Assembly (NCBI RefSeq): GCF_000143415.4
Contig: NW_003314261.1
Span: 6,485,132-6,549,131 of the forward strand
Reading direction: 5' to 3'
Origin: Selaginella moellendorffii
Lineage: Eukaryota; Streptophyta; Lycopodiopsida; Selaginellales; Selaginellaceae
Length of the DNA stretch: 64,000 nt
The position numbers and the translations under genes are program-made. The notes beneath the pieces are model-generated. The model did no database searches. It was not told where the DNA came from and was given only the letters and a program-made list of their open reading frames with translations. Shown here piece by piece: positions 45,104-55,193 of this stretch (its first letter is position 1; the number at the start of each line of letters is the position of its first letter).

Positions 45104-47900
45104 GTGGTAGCTGAGGGCTTAGCCACAGTTGTCGATCCAAGAGATGCGGTTGCTAATCAAGAATTGGGCTGGGATGATATTGGAGTTGCAATTTTAGAGG
45201 TTGTTGACACAGAAGAAAACAGTCTGACTATTGGAAGCATTGTGCGGTGGAAATTGAGGCATTTAGTGTTTGAGAATGTGAAGGATTCACAATCAAACAC
45301 CACTACAACTGATGACAGAACATCTCTTCATGGGAAAAGAAAGTACACCTTCCTACAGTGCAGCCAAAGGGATCTGAGCAACGAACCGAAAAGGCAGAAA
45401 ATGGCAATGGAGGTTCGAATGGTCTCGACAGTTGCTTGTTGCAAGAGGAGGTGCTGTCAACATGCTGATTGGGATGCTATTGAAGAGGAGAGAGCAAGAT
45501 ACAAGACATTGTCCTGGAAGGCAGCTCGCAATTTTGTGTATGAGGCATTACGGTCATCTGTTGATGCTTCAGAACATCAGGTGGGGGGCATGGTCTTCCA
45601 GAGGGGTTTGGTCTGCATGAAGGCATGGAGAATCATTTATGCAGTCCCTCGAACCACATTCTACAGAATCAAAACTGAGTTCGAGGAACAAAGGGTTCAA
45701 CAGGCAGTCCATGGGAACGACGGTACGCACAAAACCAGGGGTCATGTTGTATATGGAGAGGCAATCTTCAAGAGGTTTGTCGAGACATGTAGCGAGCAGC
45801 AACCACATAAAACCCGCCTCTTGGAAGATGGAACACGAGACACCCAACGAGTTCTCCCTTCCATGTATACCAAGGGGGCCATATTGGAAGATGTGAATCG
45901 GGAACTCCAGAGTAATGGCTACAGGAAGCTGAGCCAATCTAGATTTAGTAGATTGTGGAGCAACAGGTTCAGGGATGTGAGTATAGGAAAGTACTCCAGC
46001 TTTTCAAAGTGTGACGAGTGCACTGCTATCAAAATGGCTTTGTCGAAGAATTCTTGCAGCGCTCAAGAGCGAGAGACGTTGGTTAGAAGGCGGCTCGACC
46101 ACAACATCGAGCAGAGAAGCTGCAGGACTGCATATTATCATAACAGGATTCTCTCCATGGAGAGACCTGACTCTTACCTCTGCATCATCCACGACAAAAT
46201 GGACCAGAAAAAGACGTGCTTACCTCGACTCAATCCTGCCCCCAAGGCAATCTCTTCATCCATGCAACTGCCTGTGTCTCTGTTTGGCATAATCGCTCAT
46301 GGGCATGGTGCCCAGAACTATGGGAACTTCTTTGTACCTCTATGGGGTGGCGGGGGTGCAAACATGATGATTGCGTCCCTAGCAAAACACTTAAGGTCTC
46401 TGCAAAGTGCGCAGACTGAGCTGAACGGCCAACCCTTGCATAAGGCCCTTGTCGATCGAACCCCATACAGGGTTCAGCTGGAGGAGGAGCAAAGGCTTGC
46501 AGTATCGCGTGGGGCCCCATGCCATCCCAGTGAATATGTTGGCCGTCAGATTGTAGGGTTATCACGTGAGGCCTCATGCCATTCCGACGAGGCTGGTCGC
46601 CCGGTGAATGCACAGCCTCATCCAAATGAAGCAGAATCTCAAGGAAGTTCTTGCGGCCGATGTGGCCTTCCACCCCATCTTCTGCTCCAAACAGACAATG
46701 CTGGCAGTGAGAACAAAAACATGTACGTCTTCGCGTACTTGGCGATGCTTGTTGCCAAAGGCATATTTGAAACGGTTACACTTGGCTTTCTCATGGTTGG
46801 GCACACTCATGAAGACGTCGATGCCATGTTCAGTCACCTGGCAGAGTCCCTCCGGCGATCCAATGTCCTCACCCTCCCACAACTCTACGATGAATTCCAA
46901 AATTGCATCAAAGGCACTGTTGAAGCTGCACTTGTGACAGAGGTTCTAGACTTTAAGGGGTTTGTAAGAGGCTACATCAGGGACGGATCCGAAACGCTGA
47001 TTGGCCACTCCAAGCCTCTTCAGTTTCATTTCAGCATGCGTGACGGTGCTCCAGTGATGAGGTACAAGATGAGAGAATGGGACACAGTGTGGCTGCCAGT
47101 GGACGGCATTGAACTCTTCAAGAGAGATCCCATAACTGGGGAACCTATGATTCCTCAGGGTTCCCCACGGCCGATGCACCTGGATGGACTCAAAGACCAG
47201 GAAAGTATAGTGGCCGGGATTAGACAGCATATTGCCTTCTGGAAGAGGGGGTTGGTGTTTGGTGGAGAATCCTATTTTAAGAGGTGCAAGCCTTTTCTCG
47301 AATACTGGGAGAAGATTATATCTGCTATCCAAAATGGGCCGGTTGTATATGAAGAATTGGAAGAGTCCTTTTGGCCAGAACCCAGAGCACCAGATAGTAG
47401 CGGAACAATGTCCTCTGGAAATGCAGTGACAGATAACGATGTTGAGGATCACTATTGTGGGCCGAGGAACAAGAAGCCGGATTCAGCATTCAATCCAGTA
47501 CAAGTCTGCAAAGGAATGGTCGTGCTTGTCAGACCCAGTAATAAAAAACAAATGATATGGGTGGGGCGCTGCATCACTGATGCAGAGGAGGACGCGGAAA
47601 CTAACTCCTTCAATGTAACTGTGGAGTGGTTCAAGCCAAGTTCCGGATATACAAAGGATTGCCTAGAAAAGAGATGGGTGCTGAATCCAAGGGATCCCAG
47701 CATGAGCATATCGGTGGATAATGTTGTGCATGGTTGGATGCGGAAGCAGAGTGCCACCATCACCTTGCCAGACCATGCAAGAGATGCAGCAAGAGCATTC
47801 ATAACCCGGGTTCAAGGTGAGATTTAATATTCCTTTACTAAGTTTCTAATGTATTTTATTTCAAGGTGAACAATCCGAATCTGAATCAGAGGAGGCGTGA
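45104..47900 (+). CDS. Putative RNase H-fold transposase of copy B, lacking exon 1
   Basis: One open frame of 907 codons (45104-47827). An alternative phase-1 splice (47817-47865, 49 bp) to a last exon ends SESESEEA at 47900. Cys-rich VACCKRRCCQHAD lies near residues 110-122, and CDEC at 303-306. Candidate acidic residues are D364/D367 (CIIHDKMDQKK), D531 (LLLQTDNAGSENKN) and D571/D573 (FLMVGHTHEDVDAMFSHL). The DN..ENKN plus GHTH..D pair marks an uncharacterised eukaryotic protein family (DUF7869-like, as I recall it). Transposase function is inferred from that, from the TIR setting and from the conserved position. Copy A shows about 36 extra N-terminal residues; here a 138-bp hairpin element has replaced that exon, so the start at 45104 is only the first ATG left. 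Otherwise no defect is seen. Confidence 0.75.
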
Positions 47901-48492
47901 TGGCATGTGGCCCTTTGCACTAGTATATCTTAATACTGGTCTGAGAAATAGAATGGCATGTGCCCTTAGGCCTTTTACTAAATCACCTTTGAAAGAAATG
48001 CAAGCCTCTATGTCGTAAAAAAAAGGTACTAGAGAAATTCCTTAATAATATGAATGTTATTTAGTTTCATGAAAATACACTAAGGGTCAAATGAGTTAAA
48101 TGACTTCTCCAGACTAGCAATGCCTCTTGCTACACCTTCACAATTAGATTCGTTAGAAAAAGATAACATTGAATAATATCTAAATGTTCTCACCATTAAG
48201 TTATATGTCTGGCTAATAGGAATGACGTTCATCTTGGAAAGCTCACCACACGCTCAATGAACAAACAAATAGTGTGTGCGCGCATGCCATCGCTCTTCTT
48301 TAGCTTCAGATTCGGCTTGTTCACCTTGACAATGAGATTTATTATACAACCAGATGGACTCAGTCTGGACACAAAGTCACCGCGCTAGTCACCATGCCCC
48401 AGATATGTCTAGCCCCTGGACAAAAAACATATAATTTCACGTCATTTTCAAATACTTGAAAATTTGTACCTAGTCCCATTTTACTGAATAAA
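47901..48492. other. Subterminal region of copy B, with a 950-bp deletion
   Basis: No gene. Compared with copy A, DNA equivalent to about 23100-24047 is missing; the join falls at the centre of a former 22-bp palindrome (ATGGCATGTGGCC then CTTTGCAC). An inverted copy of the transposase's last-exon sequence remains at about 48295-48330. Confidence 0.7.
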
Positions 48493-48516
48493 TCCCACTT
48501 TAACGAAATAGAGCTT
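48493..48516 (-). repeat. Terminal inverted repeat of copy B, transposase-end side
   Basis: The reverse complement reads AAGCTCTATTTCGTTAAAGT, then GGGATTTATTCAGTAAAATG as in copy A's left end. The GTTG duplication follows at 48517-48520, and then copy A's interrupted last exon resumes. Confidence 0.9.
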
Positions 48517-48520
48517 GTTG

Positions 48521-48985
48521 GAGGCAAAAAATAACAGTCTGAGATGGCATGTATTTATTTAAAAATGTAACTTATTATGGCATGGGGTTCCATGCCATTG
48601 TATTAATATTAAAAGACAATTCTTTGAGAGGATTTGCATTATACTAGAAGTGTTACAGCATGTTATTGGAAGTCTACGAAGTTGTTTTATTAATAAGGGG
48701 AAAGTAAAGATTGAATGGGGACTTGGGCTCTACCTAGACTTGGAGCAACTGAGCCAATATTAAAAGGATGGAAAGAAATTGGACGACAATGACAAGGAGA
48801 AGAGAGAGGTGAAGCAGTGGCAGGGGGAGGAGAAGTGATTGAGTAGACATTTTCTTGTTTAAAATAAAATGGCATGTGCCTCAATGCAGTTGAATTTTGT
48901 TATATTTATATATTATATAAAGGTTTGGAAACCTTTTTTTTACAAGTGGGATAATGACAATTCCCACTTTAACGAAATAGAGCTT
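48521..48985 (+). other. Displaced 3' end of copy A's big gene and right subterminal DNA
   Basis: It begins with the last codons of the ParB/HAD gene (stop at 48540-48542), cut off from the rest of the gene by copy B. Then follows AT-rich subterminal DNA with one 22-bp palindrome (48577) and a run complementary to 35693-36110. No other gene is seen. Confidence 0.8.
48962..48985 (-). repeat. Right terminal inverted repeat of copy A
   Basis: It ends CCCACTTTAACGAAATAGAG then CTT, followed by AATG at 48986-48989, the partner of the duplication at 22496. Inside it, copy A's right subterminal segment (48521-48961) repeats 35693-36137 of copy B in reverse. Confidence 0.9.
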
Positions 48986-48989
48986 AATG

Positions 48990-49656
48990 CCAAACTGCAT
49001 CACCGACTTATATGGCCCTTGACAAATACGATGCAATTGTTGGAAGGCATCATCACAATTGTTAGCATGTCTAAATGTGCATTAAAGATGTCTGGGAGAA
49101 TACTCCAATCCTTACGAATGGCTACACTTAAATTATTGTACCACTACAGCACCATCCTTTGGAAACACGTAAGAAACTCAAATGTCAAGCATCATCCTAA
49201 GAATAATATGTGGTAATCACCATGAAGTGATCGAACTAATGGTACACAATCATCCCATATTCCTATGGAAAAACTCCAGCTGAACATGAGGATTTGTAGC
49301 AAGAGTAGAAAGAGTTGTATTATGTGTCATGAATGCCACCATCAATTGAGTTTGATTGTTCAATTGTAGTCACATAACATCGAATAATTGCACCAACTGC
49401 TGCTCTAGAGTCAAAAGAGGAGGAGATGCTACAATGAATAAAAAGGAAAGAGTAAAAGAAAAAAAATGGAAAAAGTTAGAAGCAAAGGGAGATCTAGGTA
49501 ATGCAAAAGCTAGATTTAAACAAAAAGTGAAAGAAAAAAAATGGAAAAAAAAAGAAAAAAAAGGAGATTTAAACAATGTGAAAGCTAGATTTAAACAAAA
49601 ATTCCAAATCCAAGCACTCCTCAGGAACAATCAAAATTGTCCCTCACCTCTACCAA
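48990..49656 (-). pseudogene. Gag fragment of the split Ty3/gypsy element
   Basis: Read on the - strand, broken frames give VQWWYNNLSVAIRKDWSILP-type words near 49100, the retrotransposon gag phrase around a Trp-Tyr. The gene continues at 22495 on the other side of the composite transposon. A 75-bp Lys/Asn-rich tandem duplication (about 49449-49599) lies between gag and the LTR. It is dead. Confidence 0.6.
49449..49599. repeat. 75-bp tandem duplication, A-rich
   Basis: Two adjacent copies, each with AAAGAAAAAAAATGGAAAAA near the start and AAAGCTAGATTTAAACAAAA at the end, differing by a few substitutions. It lies close to the 5' LTR of the - strand Ty3/gypsy copy. Confidence 0.7.
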
Positions 49657-49828
49657 TGTGAGTGCATAGAAAGAGAATATAGAAAAAGTGCATATCAATT
49701 AACCCAAAAACCATAATTTATATATAAGAATGAATGGTTTAGATTGAAGTTAATCTGATGGCTACCAAAATCCCACTATGATAATATTAGTATATGGCAT
49801 TATAACTGTACACTTGGACCTCATATAT
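49657..49828 (-). repeat. 5' LTR of the split Ty3/gypsy element
   Basis: It starts TGTGAGTGCATAG on the + strand, like 12442, and runs to about 49828. It matches the other two LTRs of the family over most of its length. A TTGGTAGAGG primer-binding-like sequence lies next to it on the - strand. Confidence 0.65.
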
Positions 49829-51519
49829 TAATTTTATTAGTTATATCTTGTAAATATAAATTAAAATAATCAATAGGATGAGTTATTGTAAAGTCTTATA
49901 ATTTATAATCTCAAAATTCTTCTCATAAACTATAAGGGTCTCTAAGATTGCAATAAATACATAGAAACTACTAAAAATTGTCTTAATTTTTGTAGCATTT
50001 GAAATGAACATGCTTTGTATATGCATTTTTCATTCACTCTATCATTATCAAGAAGTCTCATTTTAACTGTAATTTTCTGAAATGTGTGATATAAAATATT
50101 ATCAATAGTTCTTAAAAATTCAAATGACATTACACTTTTTTTCATGTAATAAAATAAGTCCTAAATTAGTATTCAGTATTAAAAAAGGGATACTAAATAC
50201 ATCCAAGAGAAGTTTCTCTTCCAAGGTTGCCGTTTGTGTGTTTATTAAACACATAATATAAACAAATTTGTAGATGTATTGCTTAGAATTTAAATCAGGT
50301 TCAAACCATTTTATTAATATTGTTCCATTATATGTTGCATGATTTAGAGCATTTATCTAAGTTCCTTCTGTAAAATATACATTTTAAAATTTTGATAGAT
50401 AACTAGATAAGCATATTATAGCTTGTACATGACCATGCATTTTGAATTTAAACAACCACTAAATAGCTTTAGAGGCTCAAATGTATATTGAGTATTCAAA
50501 AAAGTTGGGATTCATCCCAATCAAGTGTGGCATCATGCTGCTAAGTAGCAGTTTGTATTTGTAAAGTTGCACAATCATATCCTTTGGTTATTTTGGTGAA
50601 AAATACAGATAAATAAAAATAATAATTGTATTCATTGAAATGACATTTTTAAAATCACAAAGGGAGAATTCCACAAAAATATCCATAAAAGGAGAATTCT
50701 GATTCTAATGGCCTAAAAATGCTATGCTTTGTAGTTGGGCATCATAATTATCACATCTCTCCCTAGTAATGCATGGCTAGATACATGCCTAAATAGAGGG
50801 AGGGGTGATCAATCACTGAATTGAGGAGGGAGTAGCTGCTTCACGATGGAGTTGTCTTACAAGAGCCCAAGTACCATGAAAGGGAGTTGCCTTAAATTGG
50901 GCATAGATGTCATGTGAGGGAGGGGTAACCAATCACCCTGAATTGATCATGCCAGAGGATGATATCCTAATGTAATAAGCCCTTCTTTGCTAGTCCTTCT
51001 ATGCTGTAAGTTATCAATTGTGGAATCTAGAGAAATATTACCAGTTCTTTGGAGTAGTAGGAGCATAAAGTTTCATGTGAAGGAAGAACTGATCTATCAT
51101 CATACTTGGTCTCTATGGGTTCCTAGTAGTGATGGAGTCACTAGAGTAGATTTATTGGTCTATTCCATAGAGTAGCAGCAAAAAGTGTCACTGGGAAATT
51201 TGTAAGGCTCTTTGGCAATAGAACACACAAGCAATGCCTCCAAGAACTTCAAAAAAGTTATGTAAGAAGGTTGAAACATTCTTAGTAAGTTGGCCATTGA
51301 ATGTTAAGAGGATTTAGAATGTACCAAATATTTAAAATCACTATTGCCAAGATCTGAACACACAAAGAGGTTGGGCTTGAGAATTACTCTATCCAAGAGA
51401 GAAAGAAATTTTTTTTCCAAGTTTTGGGTATTGACAAACCAGATACATCTGATTAATTGCCTAGATGTGCCTCTTCATTTGTGATTGCCTGGCTCCTACT
51501 TTAAAACTCTCTACCCTGT
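49829..51519. other. AT-rich DNA, no gene seen
   Basis: 1.7 kb of AT-rich sequence with stops in all frames. The only partial frame (50987-51175 +) resembles nothing I know. Repeated phrases such as 'gagggaggggt..caatcac' near 50790 and 50917 suggest a decayed repeat. It ends at a 600-bp assembly gap. Confidence 0.4.
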
Positions 51520-52119
51520 NNNNNNNNNNNNNNNNNNNNNNNNNNNNNNNNNNNNNNNNNNNNNNNNNNNNNNNNNNNNNNNNNNNNNNNNNNNNNNNNN
51601 NNNNNNNNNNNNNNNNNNNNNNNNNNNNNNNNNNNNNNNNNNNNNNNNNNNNNNNNNNNNNNNNNNNNNNNNNNNNNNNNNNNNNNNNNNNNNNNNNNNN
51701 NNNNNNNNNNNNNNNNNNNNNNNNNNNNNNNNNNNNNNNNNNNNNNNNNNNNNNNNNNNNNNNNNNNNNNNNNNNNNNNNNNNNNNNNNNNNNNNNNNNN
51801 NNNNNNNNNNNNNNNNNNNNNNNNNNNNNNNNNNNNNNNNNNNNNNNNNNNNNNNNNNNNNNNNNNNNNNNNNNNNNNNNNNNNNNNNNNNNNNNNNNNN
51901 NNNNNNNNNNNNNNNNNNNNNNNNNNNNNNNNNNNNNNNNNNNNNNNNNNNNNNNNNNNNNNNNNNNNNNNNNNNNNNNNNNNNNNNNNNNNNNNNNNNN
52001 NNNNNNNNNNNNNNNNNNNNNNNNNNNNNNNNNNNNNNNNNNNNNNNNNNNNNNNNNNNNNNNNNNNNNNNNNNNNNNNNNNNNNNNNNNNNNNNNNNNN
52101 NNNNNNNNNNNNNNNNNNN
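51520..52119. other. Assembly gap (600 N)
   Basis: 600 unknown bases. It removes the left part of the 3' LTR of the Ty3/gypsy element that follows. Confidence 0.95.
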
Positions 52120-52245
52120 AAGCTCCACTATGCCACCACTCCACTGTGAGCCCTAGGGTAGGGTTTTTGTCCTTTACCCTAACATGCCTTAATATACACT
52201 TGAGCCTCCCTTTGACTGATGTTGACCACATGGTCAAAGCTGGCA
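52120..52245 (-). repeat. 3' LTR (partial, runs into gap)
   Basis: It matches 57350-57478 (shared CCACTGTGAGCCCTAGGGTA and CCCTAACATGCCTTAATATA). It ends AAAGCTGGCA, like the 5' LTR. A G-rich polypurine tract (TTTGTTGGGGGGCAAG on the - strand) adjoins it. Confidence 0.8.
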
Positions 52246-52386
52246 CTTAACAATTCTTGCCCCCCAACAAAGTGCTTGTCTCAAGGATGAGTTGTACCAA
52301 TAATCACCCTTTCTGGGGAACCTTGGTCAAGCTTCTGGTCCATCTTCCACAACCATATATATCAAGAAGGCATTAGGCCTGTCACT

Positions 52387-53004
52387 CTAAGATAGTACAC
52401 TTTTTAATTGGCTGACATAAAATACCGGATGAATTTTCACCCCAGCTGGCAGTCGCACCCAATAAGTCGCTTTACCAATGCACTCTAGCACTTCATATGG
52501 ACCAATATATTGATGGAAAAATTTATCACTCTTCCTTGTCTGCAAAGGCACCAAGGTGTTCCGCCGCTCACTTAACAAAAAGATCACTTGCACAAAGACA
52601 AGATCATCTATCTTATATTCCCGAAATTGGCGATGCTTATTGGCAAACTTCTCCACTCTATCCTGAGCTGCTTGCAAATTCCGTTTGCACACCACTAGAA
52701 TCTCATCAAGTTCTGTGGCCAAATCAGTCACCTCATAATTAAGCTTATCTTGAACGTCCTTACTCAAATGCAAGCCCAACTCCACCACTATTCGAGGATG
52801 CCTTCCAAACATGGCAAAATAAGGACTTAGCTTGTATTGGCTATTGTTGTAAGAAAATTGCACTAATAGAAGATATAGATCCCATTGTCCTTGCCTTTGA
52901 CCAATGCTACAACATAGCATATCCTCCACCACATGATTCACACACTTGGTTTGCCCATCCCTTTGAGGATGATTTCCACTCGAGAGTTTCAAAGTCACTT
53001 GCAT
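52387..53004 (-). pseudogene. Integrase C-terminal part
   Basis: A 205-codon open frame covers the end of the integrase core (SGNHPQRDGQTKCVNHVVED, FSYNNSQYKLSPYFAMFGRH) and the C-terminal GPY/F-type module (YIGPYEVLECIGKATYWVRL, IHPVFYVSQLK). This is the longest surviving pol frame. Upstream, stops break the zinc-finger and first catalytic part (to about 53600), so the protein as a whole is not made. Confidence 0.85.
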
Positions 53005-53630
53005 AGCCTTTCCAAAGCTTTTCCAAAATCCATTAGTGAACTTTGAATCTTAATCACTAATGATGTCCTCTGGCAAACCAAAATTAGGAAAAACCTTCTC
53101 CAAGTAAACCGCAGCTAAGTCTGAGGCAGTGACAGTCTTCCGAAGAGCCAACAACCACACATACTTTATCAACTGATCCACTATGACCCATACTTGCTCC
53201 TTTTGCCTCTATGTTCGTGGCAAACAAGTGATGAAGTCCATAGAGATACTACACCAATGGCTCTGAGGAATAGGTAAAGGTTGCAAAAGTCCTTGTAGCT
53301 TCTCCTATGGCACCTTAACCCACTGACAAAGCTTGCATGATTTACAATACTTGAGGATATCAGCCTTCATATTCCTCCAATAAAAGTTGCGCTTAATCAA
53401 CTCATACGTCTTCTTCCCTGCAAAATGACCGGCCTCTGGACGATCATGATAGTGGAATAAAACTTGAGTAATTAATGCATCCACCTATGGCAAATATACA
53501 CGGCCATTGTAGTAGAGAATCCCATCCACCAATGAGAAAGGGGCTTCCATCTGGTCTCGCAAAGAGGCCACCTCAGCATCTTGAGCCTAAGCATGCTCAA
53601 CCAACTGCCCAAACTCGCTGACCACCTTAC

Positions 53631-54644
53631 TCAAATGATGACAAAATCGTGTTGTAACATCGTCACATAACAAACACAAGATAAAACATCTGCCACCACA
53701 TTTGATTTTCTTGGACGATACTTAATAGGAAATTCTCCAAACTCCATGAGTTTAACCATCCAACGAGCTTGCCTAATGTTCAACTCCTTCTGTGTGAAAA
53801 GATACATAAGTGGTTTATGATCTATCAACACCACAAACACTACATCATAAAGATAGTGCCACTACGTCTGCAAAGCATGAACAATAGAGAGTAACTCTTG
53901 CTCATATATGGAATAACGTTGCTCTGTAGAATTCAAAGTTCGACTCTCATATACAATAAGCTATCCCTCGTACATGAGAACCTCCCAATGCATAACCATT
54001 CGCATCGCATATCACCTTGTAAGGTTTTGATGGATCAGCAATGTGAAGCACTGGAGTCTCGCTCAACAATCATTTCAATGCCACAAAACTCTCTTCTTGT
54101 GGCTTTTTCCACTTGAATAACACATTTTTGCGTAACAACCGTGTTAAAGGAATAGCCACCTTTGCAAACTTATGCTAGAAATGTCAGTAGTAACTAGCCA
54201 TACCAAGAAAACTGTGCAACTCGGCCACTGTAGTCAGTGTAAGCCAGTTTTCCACCACAGCCACCTTCCTTGGATCCATCTTGACACCCTTAGATGTCAC
54301 AATATAGCCTAGATATTCTACCTTCGACTTTGCAGATTCACATTTGCTCTTTTTCGCATAAAGTTTGTTATTTCGGAGTAACAAAAGAACCTTGTGCAAA
54401 TGCACCTTATGCTCCTCCATATTCTTGCTAAAAACAAGAATAAAATCTCCACAAACTCATAAAAATAATGCTCAAATACCTCTATCATCAACCGAGTAAA
54501 TGTGGCTAGTGCATTTGTCAAACCAAATGATATAACTATAAACTCAAAATGTCTGAAGTTTGTGTTGAATGCCGTCTTGGAGATAAATGTATCATCCATT
54601 GCAATCTGATGATATCCACTCCTTAGATCAATCTTGGTAAACAC
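53631..54644 (-). pseudogene. RT and RNase H of the Ty3/gypsy element
   Basis: The 54644-54318 frame starts MFTKIDLRSGYHQIAMDD, the fingers/palm entry of Ty3/gypsy RT. The expected YxDD catalytic block after YEFVE is disrupted by a shift. The 54420-54184 frame (KLYAKKSKCESAKSKVEYLG) is the thumb. 53840-53631 gives RNase H/tether phrases (LIDHKPLMYLF, IKYRPRKSNVVADVLS). It is inactive, given the lost YxDD and several stops. Confidence 0.85.
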
Positions 54645-54842
54645 TCATGCTTCACCAAGCTTGTCTAGGATATCATCCACACATGGCATCGACATCTTAT
54701 CCTTCACTGTCTTTTTGTTCAAAGTGCGGTAGTCAATACACATCTACATTGAACTGTCTTTTTTTTTCATAAGCAAGACTGAAACACCAAACGGAGACTT
54801 ACTTGGCTGAATAAATCCAAACTCAAGTAACTCCTTGACTTG

Positions 54843-55193
54843 TCATTGAACTTCTTGCTCCTCCACATAACTTAACCGAAATGGATGCCAGTAAATTGGC
54901 CACGTCCCAGGCTTCAATGTAATCCCATGCTCCACACCTTGTAATGGAGGCAACCCATGAGGAAGTTCAAATGGAAAAACATCAGAAAACTCGTTAAGTA
55001 CATCCCGTATTGCTGCTTCTCCCCCACACATGCCTTGGTCCCCAAAGTCACGAACAAATAGCAAGTAACTCAAAAGTGTTTTTCCATTATGACAAACTCG
55101 CTTCAAAGATGTAGTAGAGAGCATAATAACTGGTGGTTAAACGCCCTTACCAAATCACACATCTTTAACGCCACCATACTCCATTGAGATATG
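54843..55193 (-). pseudogene. RT N-terminal region, 3' side of the TRIM insertion
   Basis: The frame from 55124 has IRDVLNEFSDVFPFELPHGL and PPLQGVEHGITLKPGTWPIY, the standard connector from protease to RT. It is separated from protease (55734-56132) by the TRIM at 55194-55788. It ends in a stop at 54843, where EEQEVQ would normally continue. Confidence 0.85.

Larger units (their letters stand above)
35669..48516 (-). mobile_element. Copy B of the same TIR transposon, nested in A, inverted
   Basis: A complete 12,848-bp element with TIRs AAGCTCTATTTCGTTAAAGT at 35669 and the inverse ending at 48516. It is flanked by GTTG at 35665-35668 and 48517-48520. Reading from its right end it repeats copy A's order: transposase near 48 kb, divergent intergenic region, ParB/HAD gene, right subterminal segment. 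It entered A's big gene just before the stop codon. Relative to A it has lost about 950 bp between transposase and TIR, has lost transposase exon 1 (replaced by a 138-bp hairpin element), and lacks a 75-bp unit in the big gene. The two copies remain very similar by eye across about 12 kb. Confidence 0.9.
36055..48598. repeat. 22-bp palindrome family, right arm (copy B and end of A): 15 copies
   Basis: Same consensus as in the left arm. First bases are at 36055, 37132, 38349, 38540, 38681, 40179, 41457, 41517, 41594, 42407, 44821, 44919, 46504, 46561 and 48577. Most are positional partners of copy A sites, so they predate the nesting. 46504 and 46561 are in frame inside the transposase (SRGAPCHPSEY and SREASCHSDEA). 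Degraded partners lie near 43230, 44206, 47900, 47953, 48285 and 48868. Confidence 0.9.
22500..48985 (+). mobile_element. Copy A of a large TIR transposon, interrupted by copy B
   Basis: The ends are inverted: GCTCTATTTCGTTAAAATGG from 22502, and the complementary sequence ending CCCACTTTAACGAAATAGAG near 48982. The target duplication AATG lies at 22496-22499 and 48986-48989. A is continuous as 22500-35668 plus 48521-48985 once copy B and one GTTG are removed, giving about 13.6 kb. From left to right it holds subterminal DNA, a small - strand gene, the transposase (-), a 3.1-kb divergent intergenic region, the ParB/HAD gene (+) and a right subterminal segment. It lies in gag of the Ty3/gypsy element. 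A 4-bp duplication and long internal genes exclude hAT (8 bp) and Mutator (9-10 bp). Sola1 and Academ are known superfamilies with about 4-bp duplications; placement is open. Confidence 0.85.
12442..49828 (-). mobile_element. Ty3/gypsy retrotransposon split by nested insertions
   Basis: This is a - strand Ty3/gypsy element of the same family as 540-2939. In its own direction, a 5' LTR is at 49828-49657, gag at 49656-48990, gag end/zinc knuckle/protease/RT/RNase H at 22495-20149, integrase at 14097-12620, and a 3' LTR at 12619-12442. It is cut in gag by the 22500-48985 composite and at the RNase H/integrase join by the 14108-20138 TIR element. Joining the flanks across each insertion gives a continuous match to the left copy. 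A primer-binding-like TTGGTAGAGG follows the 5' LTR. Stops are common throughout, so it was degenerate, perhaps before the later insertions. Confidence 0.8.

Noticed and set aside
49370-49630. Phe/Ser-rich frame on the - strand
   Set aside because: Complement of A-rich tandem repeats; an artefact of composition.
51461-52250. Long frames of about 200-260 codons on both strands
   Set aside because: They run through the 600-bp gap of unknown bases and have no real content.
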